64,000 nt of DNA from Candidatus Alistipes avicola (lineage in GTDB: Bacteria > Bacteroidota > Bacteroidia > Bacteroidales > Rikenellaceae), in assembly GCA_019118565.1 (NCBI GenBank), contig DWYR01000025.1:62001-126000 (forward strand), read 5' to 3'. The notes below the pieces were generated by a model, which was not told the DNA's origin, did no database searches, and worked only from the letters and a program-made list of their open reading frames with translations. The translations under genes and the position numbers were made by a program. Below are positions 20,019-30,205 of this stretch, piece after piece. Each line of letters begins with the position of its first letter. Position 1 is the stretch's first letter.

Positions 20019-22412
20019 ATGAAAACTATCTTTTGGACGACAGCGATTCTGTTCCTGTCCGGAATATTCGCAATCGGTTGCAGCAACGACTCCACGGAAA
20101 CACCAGAACCAACTCCGATTATTACGACCGGGACTGTTCCGGCAGTCTCGTCCGAGGGTGGCTCCGTTACAATCCCCATCGAAATCACCCCGGCAACCGA
20201 AGGTGTCCTGCCAACGGCAACATCGGATCAAGCATGGTTGGAAGTTACCGGTGTCTCGATGACGGAGGTAGCCTGCTCCGCCCAGAAATATATGGGAGAA
20301 GAGACCCGCTCGGCTATCGTTACGATCACATATCCAGGAGCCGAATCAAAGCAGGTTTCCATCAAACAGAGCGGCAGCAACATCCAATGGGTGGAGTTCG
20401 AGATCGAGATCGTCGAGGTCAGATCCCGGCAAGCTGTCATCAACTGCATCCCGTCCGATCTTGAAGCCACCTATATCGGCATGGCCTGCAAGCAATCGGA
20501 AGTGGATGCCTTCACCGATGAAGAGCTTATTCAGGATAACTTCGAGTACTTCTACGAATGGGGGCCCTCCTTCGGAGCTACGAACGATGAAGAGAGCCTC
20601 GAGTTGTTCCTGCGCAGCGGGGCCATGGAAAATTACGAATTTCAGTTGGATCAACCTGAATCCGACTATTGCTTCATTGCATACGGTCTTAACTCGGATG
20701 GGACAGTCACCTCTTCCCACATATTCAAAAAATCATTCCGCACGACGGCACCTGAACAACAAGAGCTCTCCTTCCAAATCAGTGTACGTCCCGGCATCGA
20801 TTACACACAAGTGAATATCATTCCCAGCAGCATACATATCCCCTATTTGTGGGGTGTAATGCTTAAGAGCGAATTCGAGGCTCTGGGTGAGAACCCCGCT
20901 CAGGCGATCATAGACGACATCCAGGCCAAAGTCGATGCTGCCGTTGAAGCAGGAGATGAAGCCTATTTCGGCGAATATACCGTTTATCATAACCAAAAAG
21001 GTAGTTTCAAAGACCTTGTCGAAGGAGAAGAATACGTGGTCTATGCCTTCGGCTGCGATGTAAAGGGATACCTTATCTCCCCGATTCAGACTCAACTGTT
21101 TACCGAAACACGCCTACAGAAGGTCGACTGTTCGTTTACGATGAGTTTTCCCAATACGCGCGCCACCATGTTCACCTGCAACATTACCCCGTCGGACAAT
21201 ACCGTTCGCTGGGTCGGCTATACGCTGCCTTATGAAATGATGGAGAACTATCTCTCGATCGAGGAGATGACCGAAGAGGTAATTTCGATCTTAGACGGTA
21301 TGGAAGGATTCGACTGGGCAACCAACACCGAATATATCCACACCGGACAGCAGCAGCTTACGAGCTACGATCTGCTCGGCGGCGAACTCTCGCCGGAAAC
21401 CTTACAGTTGGTTGCCGTTTTCGGTGTCAACGAGGAGGGGTGCCGCATCACGGATGTCATTCAGAGCAGCGTTACGACGATTGCCGCCGGCTCCCTGTCG
21501 CAAATGACCATCGAGATCACTCCGAAACTTATAGACGGCTATGACGTTGAAATTAAATTCAAACCGTCACTCAAGGAGCTCTACTTCTACGATATACAGC
21601 CCACCGAGCACTTCGACTCCTACGAATCGGAACAGACCTATATGGAGGACCTGCTGTACTCCTACAGCAGCCTTCTGCTCCCGTACAAAGAGACCGTCGG
21701 TGAAACGGTTATGACCGCATCGGGACTCAAGCCCGGCACCGAATATATGGGACTTGCTTTCGGTATCGACGGCATTATCTCGACCCCGATGTTCTACGAG
21801 CGCTTCACAACGGCATCGGTTCCGATGGGCGGTTCGGCTCAAATCACCAACATCGACATCAAGATCGAGGATGGAGACGCTTATTATGAATCCAACCCCA
21901 GCATGTACGCAGACCTGCAGGGAAAAGCTGTCGTAACATTCTCCGTCTCGAAGAGCAGCGAATCGGCTCTCTGCTATCTGGCCTGTCTCACCAACACCGC
22001 TCCGGGCATGAGCGATCAGGAGTTGGTGGATCTGCTGGTCGGTTATGGCGACACCGAGGACTTTACCTACGTATTGGAATGGGATCAGAGCGCTGATGTA
22101 ATGGCTGTGGCCCTGGATCAGGCCGGTATGGCTGGTTCCTTGTACAAGAAAGCCTTCACGCCTCGCAAGAGCGATATCCAGACAAGTGCCGTAACAGTCG
22201 GCCGTAAGGTACACTCTCTGGCGGAGCAACAGCGCGCTCTTGAACAACGCATAGAGAGACATCAGGCTCAACCGGCACAAAATGCAACGACGGCCTTGTT
22301 CTCTCTGATGCCTCAATCGGATATGCCGAGAAACACGGAGATGGTCGTAACTACGATCAGCAACAAGGCTACGCATCCCTCGTTGGTGCGAATCCGCAAT
22401 TCAGCCCGTTAA
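20019..22412 (+). CDS. BACON-domain lipoprotein with five repeats of a ~110-residue module
   Basis: A 797-residue lipoprotein with signal peptide and lipobox FAIGC (Cys21). One BACON-type domain (about residues 32-125) is followed by about five copies of a ~110-residue module ending in forms such as YVVYAFGCDVKG. Two such modules occur in the neighbouring lipoprotein, so the genes are paralogues with a different repeat number. The C-terminal 75 residues are basic and low in structure (EQQRALEQRIERHQAQ). Surface location and carbohydrate or protein binding are inferred from the BACON domain. A good terminator follows. Confidence 0.85.
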   Translation: MKTIFWTTAILFLSGIFAIGCSNDSTETPEPTPIITTGTVPAVSSEGGSVTIPIEITPATEGVLPTATSDQAWLEVTGVSMTEVACSAQKYMGEETRSAIVTITYPGAESKQVSIKQSGSNIQWVEFEIEIVEVRSRQAVINCIPSDLEATYIGMACKQSEVDAFTDEELIQDNFEYFYEWGPSFGATNDEESLELFLRSGAMENYEFQLDQPESDYCFIAYGLNSDGTVTSSHIFKKSFRTTAPEQQELSFQISVRPGIDYTQVNIIPSSIHIPYLWGVMLKSEFEALGENPAQAIIDDIQAKVDAAVEAGDEAYFGEYTVYHNQKGSFKDLVEGEEYVVYAFGCDVKGYLISPIQTQLFTETRLQKVDCSFTMSFPNTRATMFTCNITPSDNTVRWVGYTLPYEMMENYLSIEEMTEEVISILDGMEGFDWATNTEYIHTGQQQLTSYDLLGGELSPETLQLVAVFGVNEEGCRITDVIQSSVTTIAAGSLSQMTIEITPKLIDGYDVEIKFKPSLKELYFYDIQPTEHFDSYESEQTYMEDLLYSYSSLLLPYKETVGETVMTASGLKPGTEYMGLAFGIDGIISTPMFYERFTTASVPMGGSAQITNIDIKIEDGDAYYESNPSMYADLQGKAVVTFSVSKSSESALCYLACLTNTAPGMSDQELVDLLVGYGDTEDFTYVLEWDQSADVMAVALDQAGMAGSLYKKAFTPRKSDIQTSAVTVGRKVHSLAEQQRALEQRIERHQAQPAQNATTALFSLMPQSDMPRNTEMVVTTISNKATHPSLVRIRNSAR

Positions 22413-22437
22413 CAGGAATCACCTGATCTAAAAAAGG

Positions 22438-22478
22438 CAAACCGCCTTGGATCCCTTGAAAAGGGGCAAGGCGGTTTG
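22438..22478 (+). terminator. Intrinsic terminator of the second BACON lipoprotein
   Basis: A perfect 12-base stem (22438-22449 with 22467-22478), with an inner CCCTT/AAGGG pairing and ATTTTAT after it. Confidence 0.8.
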
Positions 22479-22520
22479 ATTTTATCCGGGATCTTCCCCG
22501 CCAATATATCACACACGAAA

Positions 22521-22549
22521 AAGCGGCTCCTGTTTCTCAGGAACCGCTT
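22521..22549 (-). terminator. Intrinsic terminator of lolA
   Basis: A 12-base stem with one G-U pair (22521-22532 with 22538-22549). Leftward it is followed by a TTTTT run. It lies 28 bases after the lolA stop. Confidence 0.8.
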
Positions 22550-22576
22550 ATAACTTATAAATTCGGAGAGATATAT

Positions 22577-23179
22577 CTACCGGAAATCAATCCATTCGTA
22601 ATCGGGATATTTGCTGCGATCGAAAGCTCGTGCCGAAGCCTCCCGTTCGGAGACAGCCCGAATATCGATACGTACCCGATCCCCATCGACCTCATAGATA
22701 ACCGCAACAGGCATCGATCGTGTCGTATCGACTTCGATATCGATCGCCCCGACAGCCGAACGGACACTCTTCGGAGTCAGGCGGATTACAGCCATCTGGT
22801 CCGTTTCATCGAGCAGTTCGGTTGCGTATTCACCCTCTACGAAATCGAATGCACGGGTCGGATTGTTCAGCAGGTTATGCGACTCAAGATCGACCAGATC
22901 GATCACGATCTCCCGTTTCGAGGAGTTCACCTCGTAGCGGAACTGGGCATCGCCATAGGCCTCCATGTCGTTCACCTGCATATAGTAATTAGGACCGTTT
23001 ACCTCATAATAACCGGGGATTGCCCCATCGGCGGTCTGCACTTCGAAATCCACGCTGTATCCGCTCATCTGTGTGAATGCGGAGGTAAGTTGCCGCAATA
23101 CGGCAAGCGAGCGGTCTTCGGCCCGGACTCCGGTCACGAAGAGCAGTGCCGCAAGTCCAATCATCCATCGTTTCATCAT
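22577..23179 (-). CDS. lolA: LolA-like outer-membrane lipoprotein carrier
   Basis: A 200-residue periplasmic protein with a cleavable signal peptide (MMKRWMIGLAALLFVTGVRA). The mature part has the alternating beta pattern of LolA (VDFEVQTADG, GYYEVNGPNYYMQV). LolA carries lipoproteins from the LolCDE complex across the periplasm. It lies 26 bases after ftsK on the same strand, an arrangement common in Bacteroidota. lolD is encoded elsewhere in the window (48544-49197). Identity rests on fold-like pattern and context more than on conserved motifs. Confidence 0.75.
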   Translation of the reverse strand: MMKRWMIGLAALLFVTGVRAEDRSLAVLRQLTSAFTQMSGYSVDFEVQTADGAIPGYYEVNGPNYYMQVNDMEAYGDAQFRYEVNSSKREIVIDLVDLESHNLLNNPTRAFDFVEGEYATELLDETDQMAVIRLTPKSVRSAVGAIDIEVDTTRSMPVAVIYEVDGDRVRIDIRAVSEREASARAFDRSKYPDYEWIDFR

Positions 23180-23205
23180 CTATTATCGAAAAGTTTGATC
23201 CATCA

Positions 23206-26037
23206 TCAGAATACACCCAGATCCTGCAGCCGGGCTTCAAGCGAAGGCAGGTCGTGATAAAGGATATCACGCGGCTTGGCTCCCTCCTGACGCCCGACGA
23301 TTCCGGCTCTTTCGAGCTGCATCATGATACGTCCGGCGCGGTTGAAACCGACCTCATAGTTGCGCTGAATCGAAGAGGTGGAGATTTGCCCCTGCGATAC
23401 GGCGGCACGGGCCACCTCGGCAAACAACGAGTCATACTTCATCGGAGCACCGGATTCGCTGCCCAGCGAAGGGGAGTCCCCGCCTGAATCGGGCACATAG
23501 TCCGGCAAGCGATACGCCTCCGTATATCCCTGCTGCTTGGCGATAAAGTCAACGATCCGTTCCACCTCTTTCGTCTCGACCAAGGCACATTGGATACGGA
23601 ACAGTTCGCCATCCTTCGAGAAGAGCATATCGCCCCGACCGATCAACTGGTTGGCTCCCGGCTGGTCGATGATCGTACGCGAGTCGATCATCTGCATGAC
23701 ACGGAAAGCGATACGGGCCGGGAAGTTGGCCTTGATACCACCCGTAATAACCTTCACATCGGGACGCTGCGTGGCAATAATCAAATGGATACCGATGGCA
23801 CGCGCCTTCTGGGCCAGTCGCATAACGGGTCCCTCCACTTCGCGGGCCGTCATAATCAGGTCGGCAAACTCATCGACCACCACCACAATATAGGGCAGAT
23901 AACGGTGTCCCTTCTCGGGATTCAACTGTCGGTTGACGAACTTCTCGTTGTATTCGGCAATATTACGCGCTCCAGCCTTCTTACACAGTTCCAGACGATT
24001 GTCCATCTCCGTACAGAGCGCATTGAGCGTATAGACCGCCTTGCGCGGATCGGTGATGATCGCCTCCTCCTCGGACTCCATCTTGGCCAGGAAGTGCTTT
24101 TCGATCTTGGCATAGAGCGAGAATTCGACCATCTTCGGGTCGATCATCACGAACTTGAGCTGCGACGGATGTTTCTTATAGAGCAACGAGGTTATGATCG
24201 CATTCAGACCAACCGACTTACCCTGTCCGGTTGCACCGGCAACAAGCAGGTGCGGCATCTTTGCCAGGTCGAATACATAGTTCTCGTTCTGGATCGTACG
24301 GCCGATCACCACGGGCAACTCCGCCTTCGACTCCTGGAAACGGAGCGAGCGGATGGCCGAATACATCGAGACGATCTGCTTGTCCCGATTCGGCACCTCG
24401 ATACCGATGGTTCCCTTGCCGGGAATCGGGGCAATGATACGGATACCGAGCGCCTTGAGGCTTTGGGCAATATCGTTTTCGAGACCCTGGATCTTGGAGA
24501 TCTTGACTCCCTGTGCCTGTACGATCTCATACAGGGTGACAGTCGGGCCTACAGTCGCCTTGATCCGCTGGATCGGAATACCGAAATCCTTGAGCGTCTG
24601 TTCGATCTTCGATTTGTTCTCATAGATCTCCTCATCGCTCACCTGCGAATCGGAGGTATAATCCTCCAACAGCGACACAGGCGGGCGCTGGTAATTATTC
24701 AGATCCTTCAACGGATCGTACAGGTTGTTCTCAATGCTCTTCTCATCCACGACCCGGGCCTGATGCTCCTCAACGGTTACAACAACACCTTCCGGCACCG
24801 TTTGAGCCATTCTCGGTTCAAGGACAGGCATGGGCCTCGGTTCCGGAGTCGGTGCCAATTTCGGTTCCGGAGTCGGTTCCGGATGTTTTACGAGCGTATA
24901 TTCAATAAATCCATCCTCCGTCGTTACCATTTCAACTCCATCTTCGGGAGTCTCCTCATCGACAGGGCGTTCTGCCTTCTTCTCGGGTTCCGAAGGAGCA
25001 GCAGAAAGGTCGAATTCCGTAAAGACATCATCCCCGTCAGCTACCGGAGGACCAGCCAGCCGTACCGAGGTCATCGTCCCCTGTCCGGAGGTTGCCTCTT
25101 GCGCGGCAGACGATTCCTCTTTTGCCGAAGGTGCTTCTCCCGGAACAATCTCCAGGAAAGGACTCTCCTCCTCGATCTCGGCCAAAGGTTCTTTCGGTCG
25201 CTCGATCGCAACCTGAGCAGGCTCAGGTTCGGGTTCCGGCTTGGGTTCAGGGGGTACGGGCTCCTTCACATCAGCGACAGGGCTCTCCAGTGCAACCGGC
25301 GTTTTCTCGACCGCAGGCGTCCGTTGGGGTTCAGGCCCTGCATCCTCCTCCTGCTCCCCGCGTTCTGTCGCATGGGCAACCGAATGCTTGACCAGATCGA
25401 CGATCTTCTCGCCCTTGTTTACCATCACATTACCTGCCGTATTGACCGTATTGATGAAATTCCGGTTGATGAAGACTCCTGTCAGGATCCAGGCTCCCAA
25501 CAGCAACAGCAGATTCCCGACCGTACCGATCGCTCCGGTCAGCATACGCGAAACCTCGATACCGAAAGCACCGCCCCAACCGCTGCCAAAAACCGCCCAT
25601 TTTTCGTCAAAAAAGAATCCGAAGGTAAGCGATCCCAGAATCAGGATCATCAAGGCGCTGAGTACCGAATGGTTGATCAGCAACGGGCGCTGGCGGATGA
25701 TCCGAATACCCAGCATTACCAGAATAACCGGAAGGATGATTCCAAAAAATCCGAACGAACGCCCCACAAACCGCTCGGCCATCCAGGCTCCCCAATATCC
25801 GCAGGGATTCTCGACGGCAGCCGCCAGATCCGCCAGACGGGGATCCTCCGGAGCCGTGCCCGAAACCAGGCTCATGTCGGCCCGCCAGGTGAAATAGTAA
25901 AACAGGACGGAAGCGGTCAGATAGAGTCCCGTAAAAAGCAACAGCAACCCGAAGATCCAACGCATGCTGTCGCGGTTGGTACGGGTCGGCGCACTCTTCG
26001 TACTTTTTGCCTGGTTATTTTTCTTTGGGGCTGTCAT
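23206..26037 (-). CDS. ftsK: DNA translocase FtsK/SpoIIIE
   Basis: FtsK pumps DNA at the division septum so that chromosome ends clear the closing cell. The 943-residue protein has four N-terminal membrane helices (to about residue 190), a Pro/Glu-rich linker (about 220-440), and the RecA-like motor with Walker A GATGQGKSV and Walker B VVVVDEFADL. A C-terminal winged-helix gamma domain (SISSIQRNYEVGFNRAG-like) reads orienting DNA sequences. The order is the standard one. It starts just downstream of the murI end and is followed by lolA. Confidence 0.96.
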   Translation of the reverse strand: MTAPKKNNQAKSTKSAPTRTNRDSMRWIFGLLLLFTGLYLTASVLFYYFTWRADMSLVSGTAPEDPRLADLAAAVENPCGYWGAWMAERFVGRSFGFFGIILPVILVMLGIRIIRQRPLLINHSVLSALMILILGSLTFGFFFDEKWAVFGSGWGGAFGIEVSRMLTGAIGTVGNLLLLLGAWILTGVFINRNFINTVNTAGNVMVNKGEKIVDLVKHSVAHATERGEQEEDAGPEPQRTPAVEKTPVALESPVADVKEPVPPEPKPEPEPEPAQVAIERPKEPLAEIEEESPFLEIVPGEAPSAKEESSAAQEATSGQGTMTSVRLAGPPVADGDDVFTEFDLSAAPSEPEKKAERPVDEETPEDGVEMVTTEDGFIEYTLVKHPEPTPEPKLAPTPEPRPMPVLEPRMAQTVPEGVVVTVEEHQARVVDEKSIENNLYDPLKDLNNYQRPPVSLLEDYTSDSQVSDEEIYENKSKIEQTLKDFGIPIQRIKATVGPTVTLYEIVQAQGVKISKIQGLENDIAQSLKALGIRIIAPIPGKGTIGIEVPNRDKQIVSMYSAIRSLRFQESKAELPVVIGRTIQNENYVFDLAKMPHLLVAGATGQGKSVGLNAIITSLLYKKHPSQLKFVMIDPKMVEFSLYAKIEKHFLAKMESEEEAIITDPRKAVYTLNALCTEMDNRLELCKKAGARNIAEYNEKFVNRQLNPEKGHRYLPYIVVVVDEFADLIMTAREVEGPVMRLAQKARAIGIHLIIATQRPDVKVITGGIKANFPARIAFRVMQMIDSRTIIDQPGANQLIGRGDMLFSKDGELFRIQCALVETKEVERIVDFIAKQQGYTEAYRLPDYVPDSGGDSPSLGSESGAPMKYDSLFAEVARAAVSQGQISTSSIQRNYEVGFNRAGRIMMQLERAGIVGRQEGAKPRDILYHDLPSLEARLQDLGVF

Positions 26038-26127
26038 GATCGGGACGCTTGATAAATCAAGCGAAGATAAGGCTTTTTTCCGAAAAGATCAAAAAAAGAG
26101 AATTTCAAGTAAAAAAACGCGTCCGAG

Positions 26128-26925
26128 CTAATGTGTCTCTCCGGCGATATTCTCATCTTGCTCAAAGGCCTTGTATTCAAGTCGTTTCCGATACTCTTCG
26201 TCAGCGAATGTGATGAAATCGCAGTATGGCGTATGTCCCGGCTCGGCGTGCAGATCGTTCTGATCGAGCAACTGCCCCACCCTTCGGGCCACCGCCGGCG
26301 ACGGATCGACGATCGTCACCCCACGGCCGGCAACAATACGCTCGAAAACCGGCAGCAAGAAGGGGTAATGGGTACAGCCGAGGACAATCTGATCCGCGCC
26401 TCCTTCGATCATCGGGTCAAGGATCCTGCGGACCGTATCGAATGCCTCCCGAGTATGTTCCCGATTGGCCTCCACCAATTCGACAAAGCCCTCACCCACA
26501 GCTGTCAGGACCCGAATATCGGCCCCGTATCGGGCAGCCGTTCGCCGGAACAGATCACCGTCCAGGCTCCGGGCCGTAGCCAGTACGCCGATCACACCCG
26601 TTCGGGTATGCAGCGAGGCCGGTTTCACGGCCGGCTCCATCCCGACAATCGGCAGGGTGTTGTATTTTGCCCGCAGGAACTCAATGGCAGCCGCCGTCGC
26701 CGTATTGCAGGCAACAACCACCATCTTACACCCCATAGCGACCAGCTTTTCCACGGCCTCATCAGCCAGTTGCCGTATCTCTTCGGCCGGACGGGCCCCA
26801 TAGGGACAGTTTTTGCCATCCCCCAGGTAAATGAGCGACTCTTCGGGCCATTGACGACGAATCTCACGCCAGACGGTCAGTCCGCCAAGCCCCGAATCAT
26901 ATACACCGACAGGACGATTATCCAT
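26128..26925 (-). CDS. murI: Glutamate racemase
   Basis: MurI converts L-glutamate to D-glutamate for peptidoglycan. The 265-residue protein shows GVYDSGLGGLTV at the start and both catalytic cysteines, in VACNTATAAA and LGCTHYPFLL. Its start overlaps the aroK end by 8 bases; it is the last gene of the leftward plsC-parE-parC-aroK-murI operon. Confidence 0.96.
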   Translation of the reverse strand: MDNRPVGVYDSGLGGLTVWREIRRQWPEESLIYLGDGKNCPYGARPAEEIRQLADEAVEKLVAMGCKMVVVACNTATAAAIEFLRAKYNTLPIVGMEPAVKPASLHTRTGVIGVLATARSLDGDLFRRTAARYGADIRVLTAVGEGFVELVEANREHTREAFDTVRRILDPMIEGGADQIVLGCTHYPFLLPVFERIVAGRGVTIVDPSPAVARRVGQLLDQNDLHAEPGHTPYCDFITFADEEYRKRLEYKAFEQDENIAGETH

Positions 26926-27442
26926 TTTTCTGCATACTGCTAATCATCTCCTCGAGCAGGTGATCATCATCCATCTCCGCCCCATCGAAGATCCATTTCG
27001 CCTGGGAGTAGAAAGGCTCCCGAGTAGCCATATCTCGAGTCATGAACTCGACCAGTTCATCCCCCTCCAATCCGCGGAGTTTCGGACGTTTCCAACGGCC
27101 ATAAGGACTCAGGCGGGAGGCTATCTGTACAGCCGGACGACGAATGTAGACCGTCTCGCCCATCCGGTTCAAATAGGCCATGTTATCCTGCCAAACGGGC
27201 AGTCCTCCACCGGTCGATACAACCAAATTTCCTCCTTCCTCAACAATTTGTTCGAGAACCCGACGCTCCGTCTTGCGGAAATAATCCTCCCCTTCGTAAC
27301 GGAATATATCGTTGATTTCAGCCCCTTCAAGCTCCTCGATGCGCGCATCCGTATCGAGGAAACGACAACCGAGACGCCGTGCCAGTTTACGGCCGAGACT
27401 CGTCTTGCCGCATCCCATGTATCCAACCAGAAAAATTATCAT
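26918..27442 (-). CDS. aroK: Shikimate kinase
   Basis: AroK phosphorylates shikimate with ATP on the chorismate (aromatic amino acid) pathway. The 174-residue length is normal. The P-loop GYMGCGKTSLG is at residues 7-17, the shikimate-binding DTDARIE follows near 35, and the GGG loop is in VVSTGGGLPV. It lies 9 bases after parC and overlaps murI by 8. Confidence 0.95.
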   Translation of the reverse strand: MIIFLVGYMGCGKTSLGRKLARRLGCRFLDTDARIEELEGAEINDIFRYEGEDYFRKTERRVLEQIVEEGGNLVVSTGGGLPVWQDNMAYLNRMGETVYIRRPAVQIASRLSPYGRWKRPKLRGLEGDELVEFMTRDMATREPFYSQAKWIFDGAEMDDDHLLEEMISSMQKNG

Positions 27443-27451
27443 CTCGCTCGT

Positions 27452-30190
27452 TTAAAACAAATTGAGTTGTTCCGGATCAACAATCACTTCATCCAGATCT
27501 CCGCGCGGACGTTCGATCTCGAACTCGGCATCCTCGCCCTCGACCGTCATCGTGTCGGGGAGCTCGAACTCCTCCGCGGAACGCTCCGACGACTCCGCAG
27601 CAGCATCCGACGACTCCTCTGAATCTTCGGACTTCTCCGGCTCGACGAAGAGAAGCGTCGCCACGTCGTATGTGGTGAGGCGTTTGCCCTTCGCCCGGTG
27701 GCTCTTGACCCCGATAAACTGATCCACATCGATCTCTTCAGCCGGACGCGATGCCTGCGCTCCCTGGAACGTGAGCAACAGTTTCGCCCTCCGGCTGGCG
27801 GAGATACCGGCCAACCGCGCCCCTTCATCGAGGAACGGGAGCATCTTCTCGCTCTGCTCGGCCGCAAAACGTTTCAGGTAATAATAGTTCTGCTCCGGAT
27901 CGAAATAGGCCACCGAATAGATTGTTTCGGAGTCGTACTTGGCTACGCGCACCGTATCGTCCGGGAAGTGCTGCGTCAGTTCGTAGCCGGTCGTATAGTA
28001 AAGGTTCTTGGCTGTCCAGACGATGAGTTTATCGTCGCCCTGGAACACACCGAGCGAAACACCTCGGCCATCCGTATTGAGGCGGTGCACATCCTCGTCG
28101 TACCAGATCTGCTGTCCGCCGAGCGTCGAGGTGCCTTTCTCCTTGAGGACAATCTTGTGGATACCGTAACGGGAGAAGAGATTGCCCTGGCTCTGGCGCC
28201 CCTTGATCGAGACGGTCGAGAAATCGAGGTCCACGATTACCTTCTTCAGGCGCGGACGCGGCTTGAAGTAAACCTTCAAAACCTCAGCCTCTCCGTTCGG
28301 ATTGACAGACATATAGAGAATCTCACTCTTGGGATCTCCCTTGGTGATGTTGTACTCCTTGTCACGTGTGATACCCTTGATCGCACAGCGTTTCATCATG
28401 ATCGGGCCGTTCTTGCCGTCACGATAGAGGACGTTATAGATCGTCCGCTCGTCGTTGCGCTTGAAAACCCCGATATAATAGATATTCTTATCGAAGAAGG
28501 CCTTGTCGCTCACCTTCGTAATGACGTAGCGGCCATCCCGCGTGAAGACGATCACATCGTCGATATCCGAACAGTCGCATACGAACTCGGCATCCTTCAT
28601 CGACTTGCCGATACCGAAGAATCCCTCGGCCCGATCGACATAGAGTTTGGCATTCGTCACCGCCACCTTGGTCGCTTCGATGCTGTCGAACTCACGCAGT
28701 TCGGTGCGGCGTTCACGTCCCTTGCCGTACTTCTCACGGATCCGCTCATAATAAGCGATCGCATAGTCGGTCAGGTGAGCCAGATGGTATTTCGTCTGGG
28801 TAATATCCTCCTCGATCTGTTTGATCTCGTTGTCTGCCCGCTCGCTGTCATAGCGCGAAATACGGATAAACTTCAACTCGGTCAGACGTTGAATATCCTC
28901 AATCGTAATTTCACGGCGGAGTTGTCCGGCAAAAGGTTCCAATCCCTTACCGACAGCCTGATAGGCCTCCTCGCGGGTCTTACACCCTTCGATGAGCTGG
29001 TAAAGTTTATTTTCGATAAAAATGCGTTCGAGCGACGCAGCATGCCAGGCCTCGTTCAACTCGCCCAGGCGGATCTCCAACTCACGTCCGAGCAGGGCGC
29101 GTGTATGGTCGGCCGAACGGCGCAGAATCTCGCTTACACCGAGGAAATGGGGCTTTTCGTCCCAGATCACGCAGGCGTTCGGGGCGATCGAAACCTCGCA
29201 GTCGGTGAAGGCGTAGAGCGCATCGATCGTCTTGTCGGACGACTCGTCGGGCGCCACCTGGATAATGATCTCGACCTTCTCGGCCGTATTGTCGTCCACC
29301 TTGCGGATCTTGATCTTTCCCTTCTCGTTGGCCTTGATGATCGACTCCTTGATCGACTCGGTTGTGGTCGAATAGGGAATCTCGGTGATGGCCAGCGTGC
29401 GCTTGTCGATCTTCGAGATCCGGGCACGCACCTTGACCGTACCGCCCCGCAAACCGTCGTTATAGCGGCTTACGTCGATCAGACCTCCGGTCGGGAAATC
29501 GGGATAGAGCACAAAATCACGTCCCTGCAGGTGGGCAATCGAGGCGTTGATCAGCTCGATGAAGTTGTGAGGCAGGATCTTCGAAGCCAGGCCGACGGCA
29601 ATACCCTCGGTCCCCTGGGCAAGCAGCAGCGGGAATTTGATCGGCAGCGTGACCGGCTCGTCGTTACGGCCGTCATAGGATCGCATCCACTCGGTCGTCT
29701 TCCTGTTGAAGACCACCTCGAGGGCGAATTTCGACAGGCGCGCCTCGATATAACGACCCGCAGCCGCCTCGTCGCCCGTCAGGATGTTGCCCCAGTTTCC
29801 CTGGCAGTCGATCAGCAGGTCCTTCTGCCCGAGCTGCACCAATGCATCCTTGATCGAGGCATCGCCGTGGGGGTGATACTGCATGGTCTGTCCCACGATG
29901 TTGGCCACCTTGTTGTAGCGGCCGTCATCCACCGCCTTCATGGCGTGCAGAATACGGCGCTGCACCGGTTTCAGACCATCCTCAACGTGCGGCACGGCAC
30001 GCTCCAGAATAACATACGAAGCGTAGTCGAGAAACCAGTTGCGGTACATACCCGTCAGCTTGCGCACGTCGCTCCCGTCCGAAATCAATCGGCCGAACTT
30101 ACCCTGCGGAGTCTGCTGGGGGGTGTCATTCTCCTCCGAAAGAAGCTCCTCGCCTGCCTCTTCGATCTTATCGTTTATCTCTTCACTCAT
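27452..30190 (-). CDS. parC: DNA topoisomerase IV subunit A
   Basis: ParC is the cleavage subunit of topoisomerase IV, which unlinks replicated chromosomes. The 912-residue protein has the catalytic tyrosine Tyr147 in AAGRYIEARLS and lacks an evident GyrA box. The quinolone-determining motif reads HPHGDAS, so Ala sits where Escherichia coli ParC has Ser80. The last 100 residues are strongly acidic with Ser/Glu runs. parE lies 15 bases upstream in the same transcript. Confidence 0.95.
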   Translation of the reverse strand: MSEEINDKIEEAGEELLSEENDTPQQTPQGKFGRLISDGSDVRKLTGMYRNWFLDYASYVILERAVPHVEDGLKPVQRRILHAMKAVDDGRYNKVANIVGQTMQYHPHGDASIKDALVQLGQKDLLIDCQGNWGNILTGDEAAAGRYIEARLSKFALEVVFNRKTTEWMRSYDGRNDEPVTLPIKFPLLLAQGTEGIAVGLASKILPHNFIELINASIAHLQGRDFVLYPDFPTGGLIDVSRYNDGLRGGTVKVRARISKIDKRTLAITEIPYSTTTESIKESIIKANEKGKIKIRKVDDNTAEKVEIIIQVAPDESSDKTIDALYAFTDCEVSIAPNACVIWDEKPHFLGVSEILRRSADHTRALLGRELEIRLGELNEAWHAASLERIFIENKLYQLIEGCKTREEAYQAVGKGLEPFAGQLRREITIEDIQRLTELKFIRISRYDSERADNEIKQIEEDITQTKYHLAHLTDYAIAYYERIREKYGKGRERRTELREFDSIEATKVAVTNAKLYVDRAEGFFGIGKSMKDAEFVCDCSDIDDVIVFTRDGRYVITKVSDKAFFDKNIYYIGVFKRNDERTIYNVLYRDGKNGPIMMKRCAIKGITRDKEYNITKGDPKSEILYMSVNPNGEAEVLKVYFKPRPRLKKVIVDLDFSTVSIKGRQSQGNLFSRYGIHKIVLKEKGTSTLGGQQIWYDEDVHRLNTDGRGVSLGVFQGDDKLIVWTAKNLYYTTGYELTQHFPDDTVRVAKYDSETIYSVAYFDPEQNYYYLKRFAAEQSEKMLPFLDEGARLAGISASRRAKLLLTFQGAQASRPAEEIDVDQFIGVKSHRAKGKRLTTYDVATLLFVEPEKSEDSEESSDAAAESSERSAEEFELPDTMTVEGEDAEFEIERPRGDLDEVIVDPEQLNLF

Positions 30191-30205
30191 AATCTCTCAA
30201 TCACT

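Noticed and set aside
23590..26052. 820-codon frame opposite ftsK
   Set aside because: Antisense shadow; low-complexity Arg/Asp/Leu translation and no start signals.
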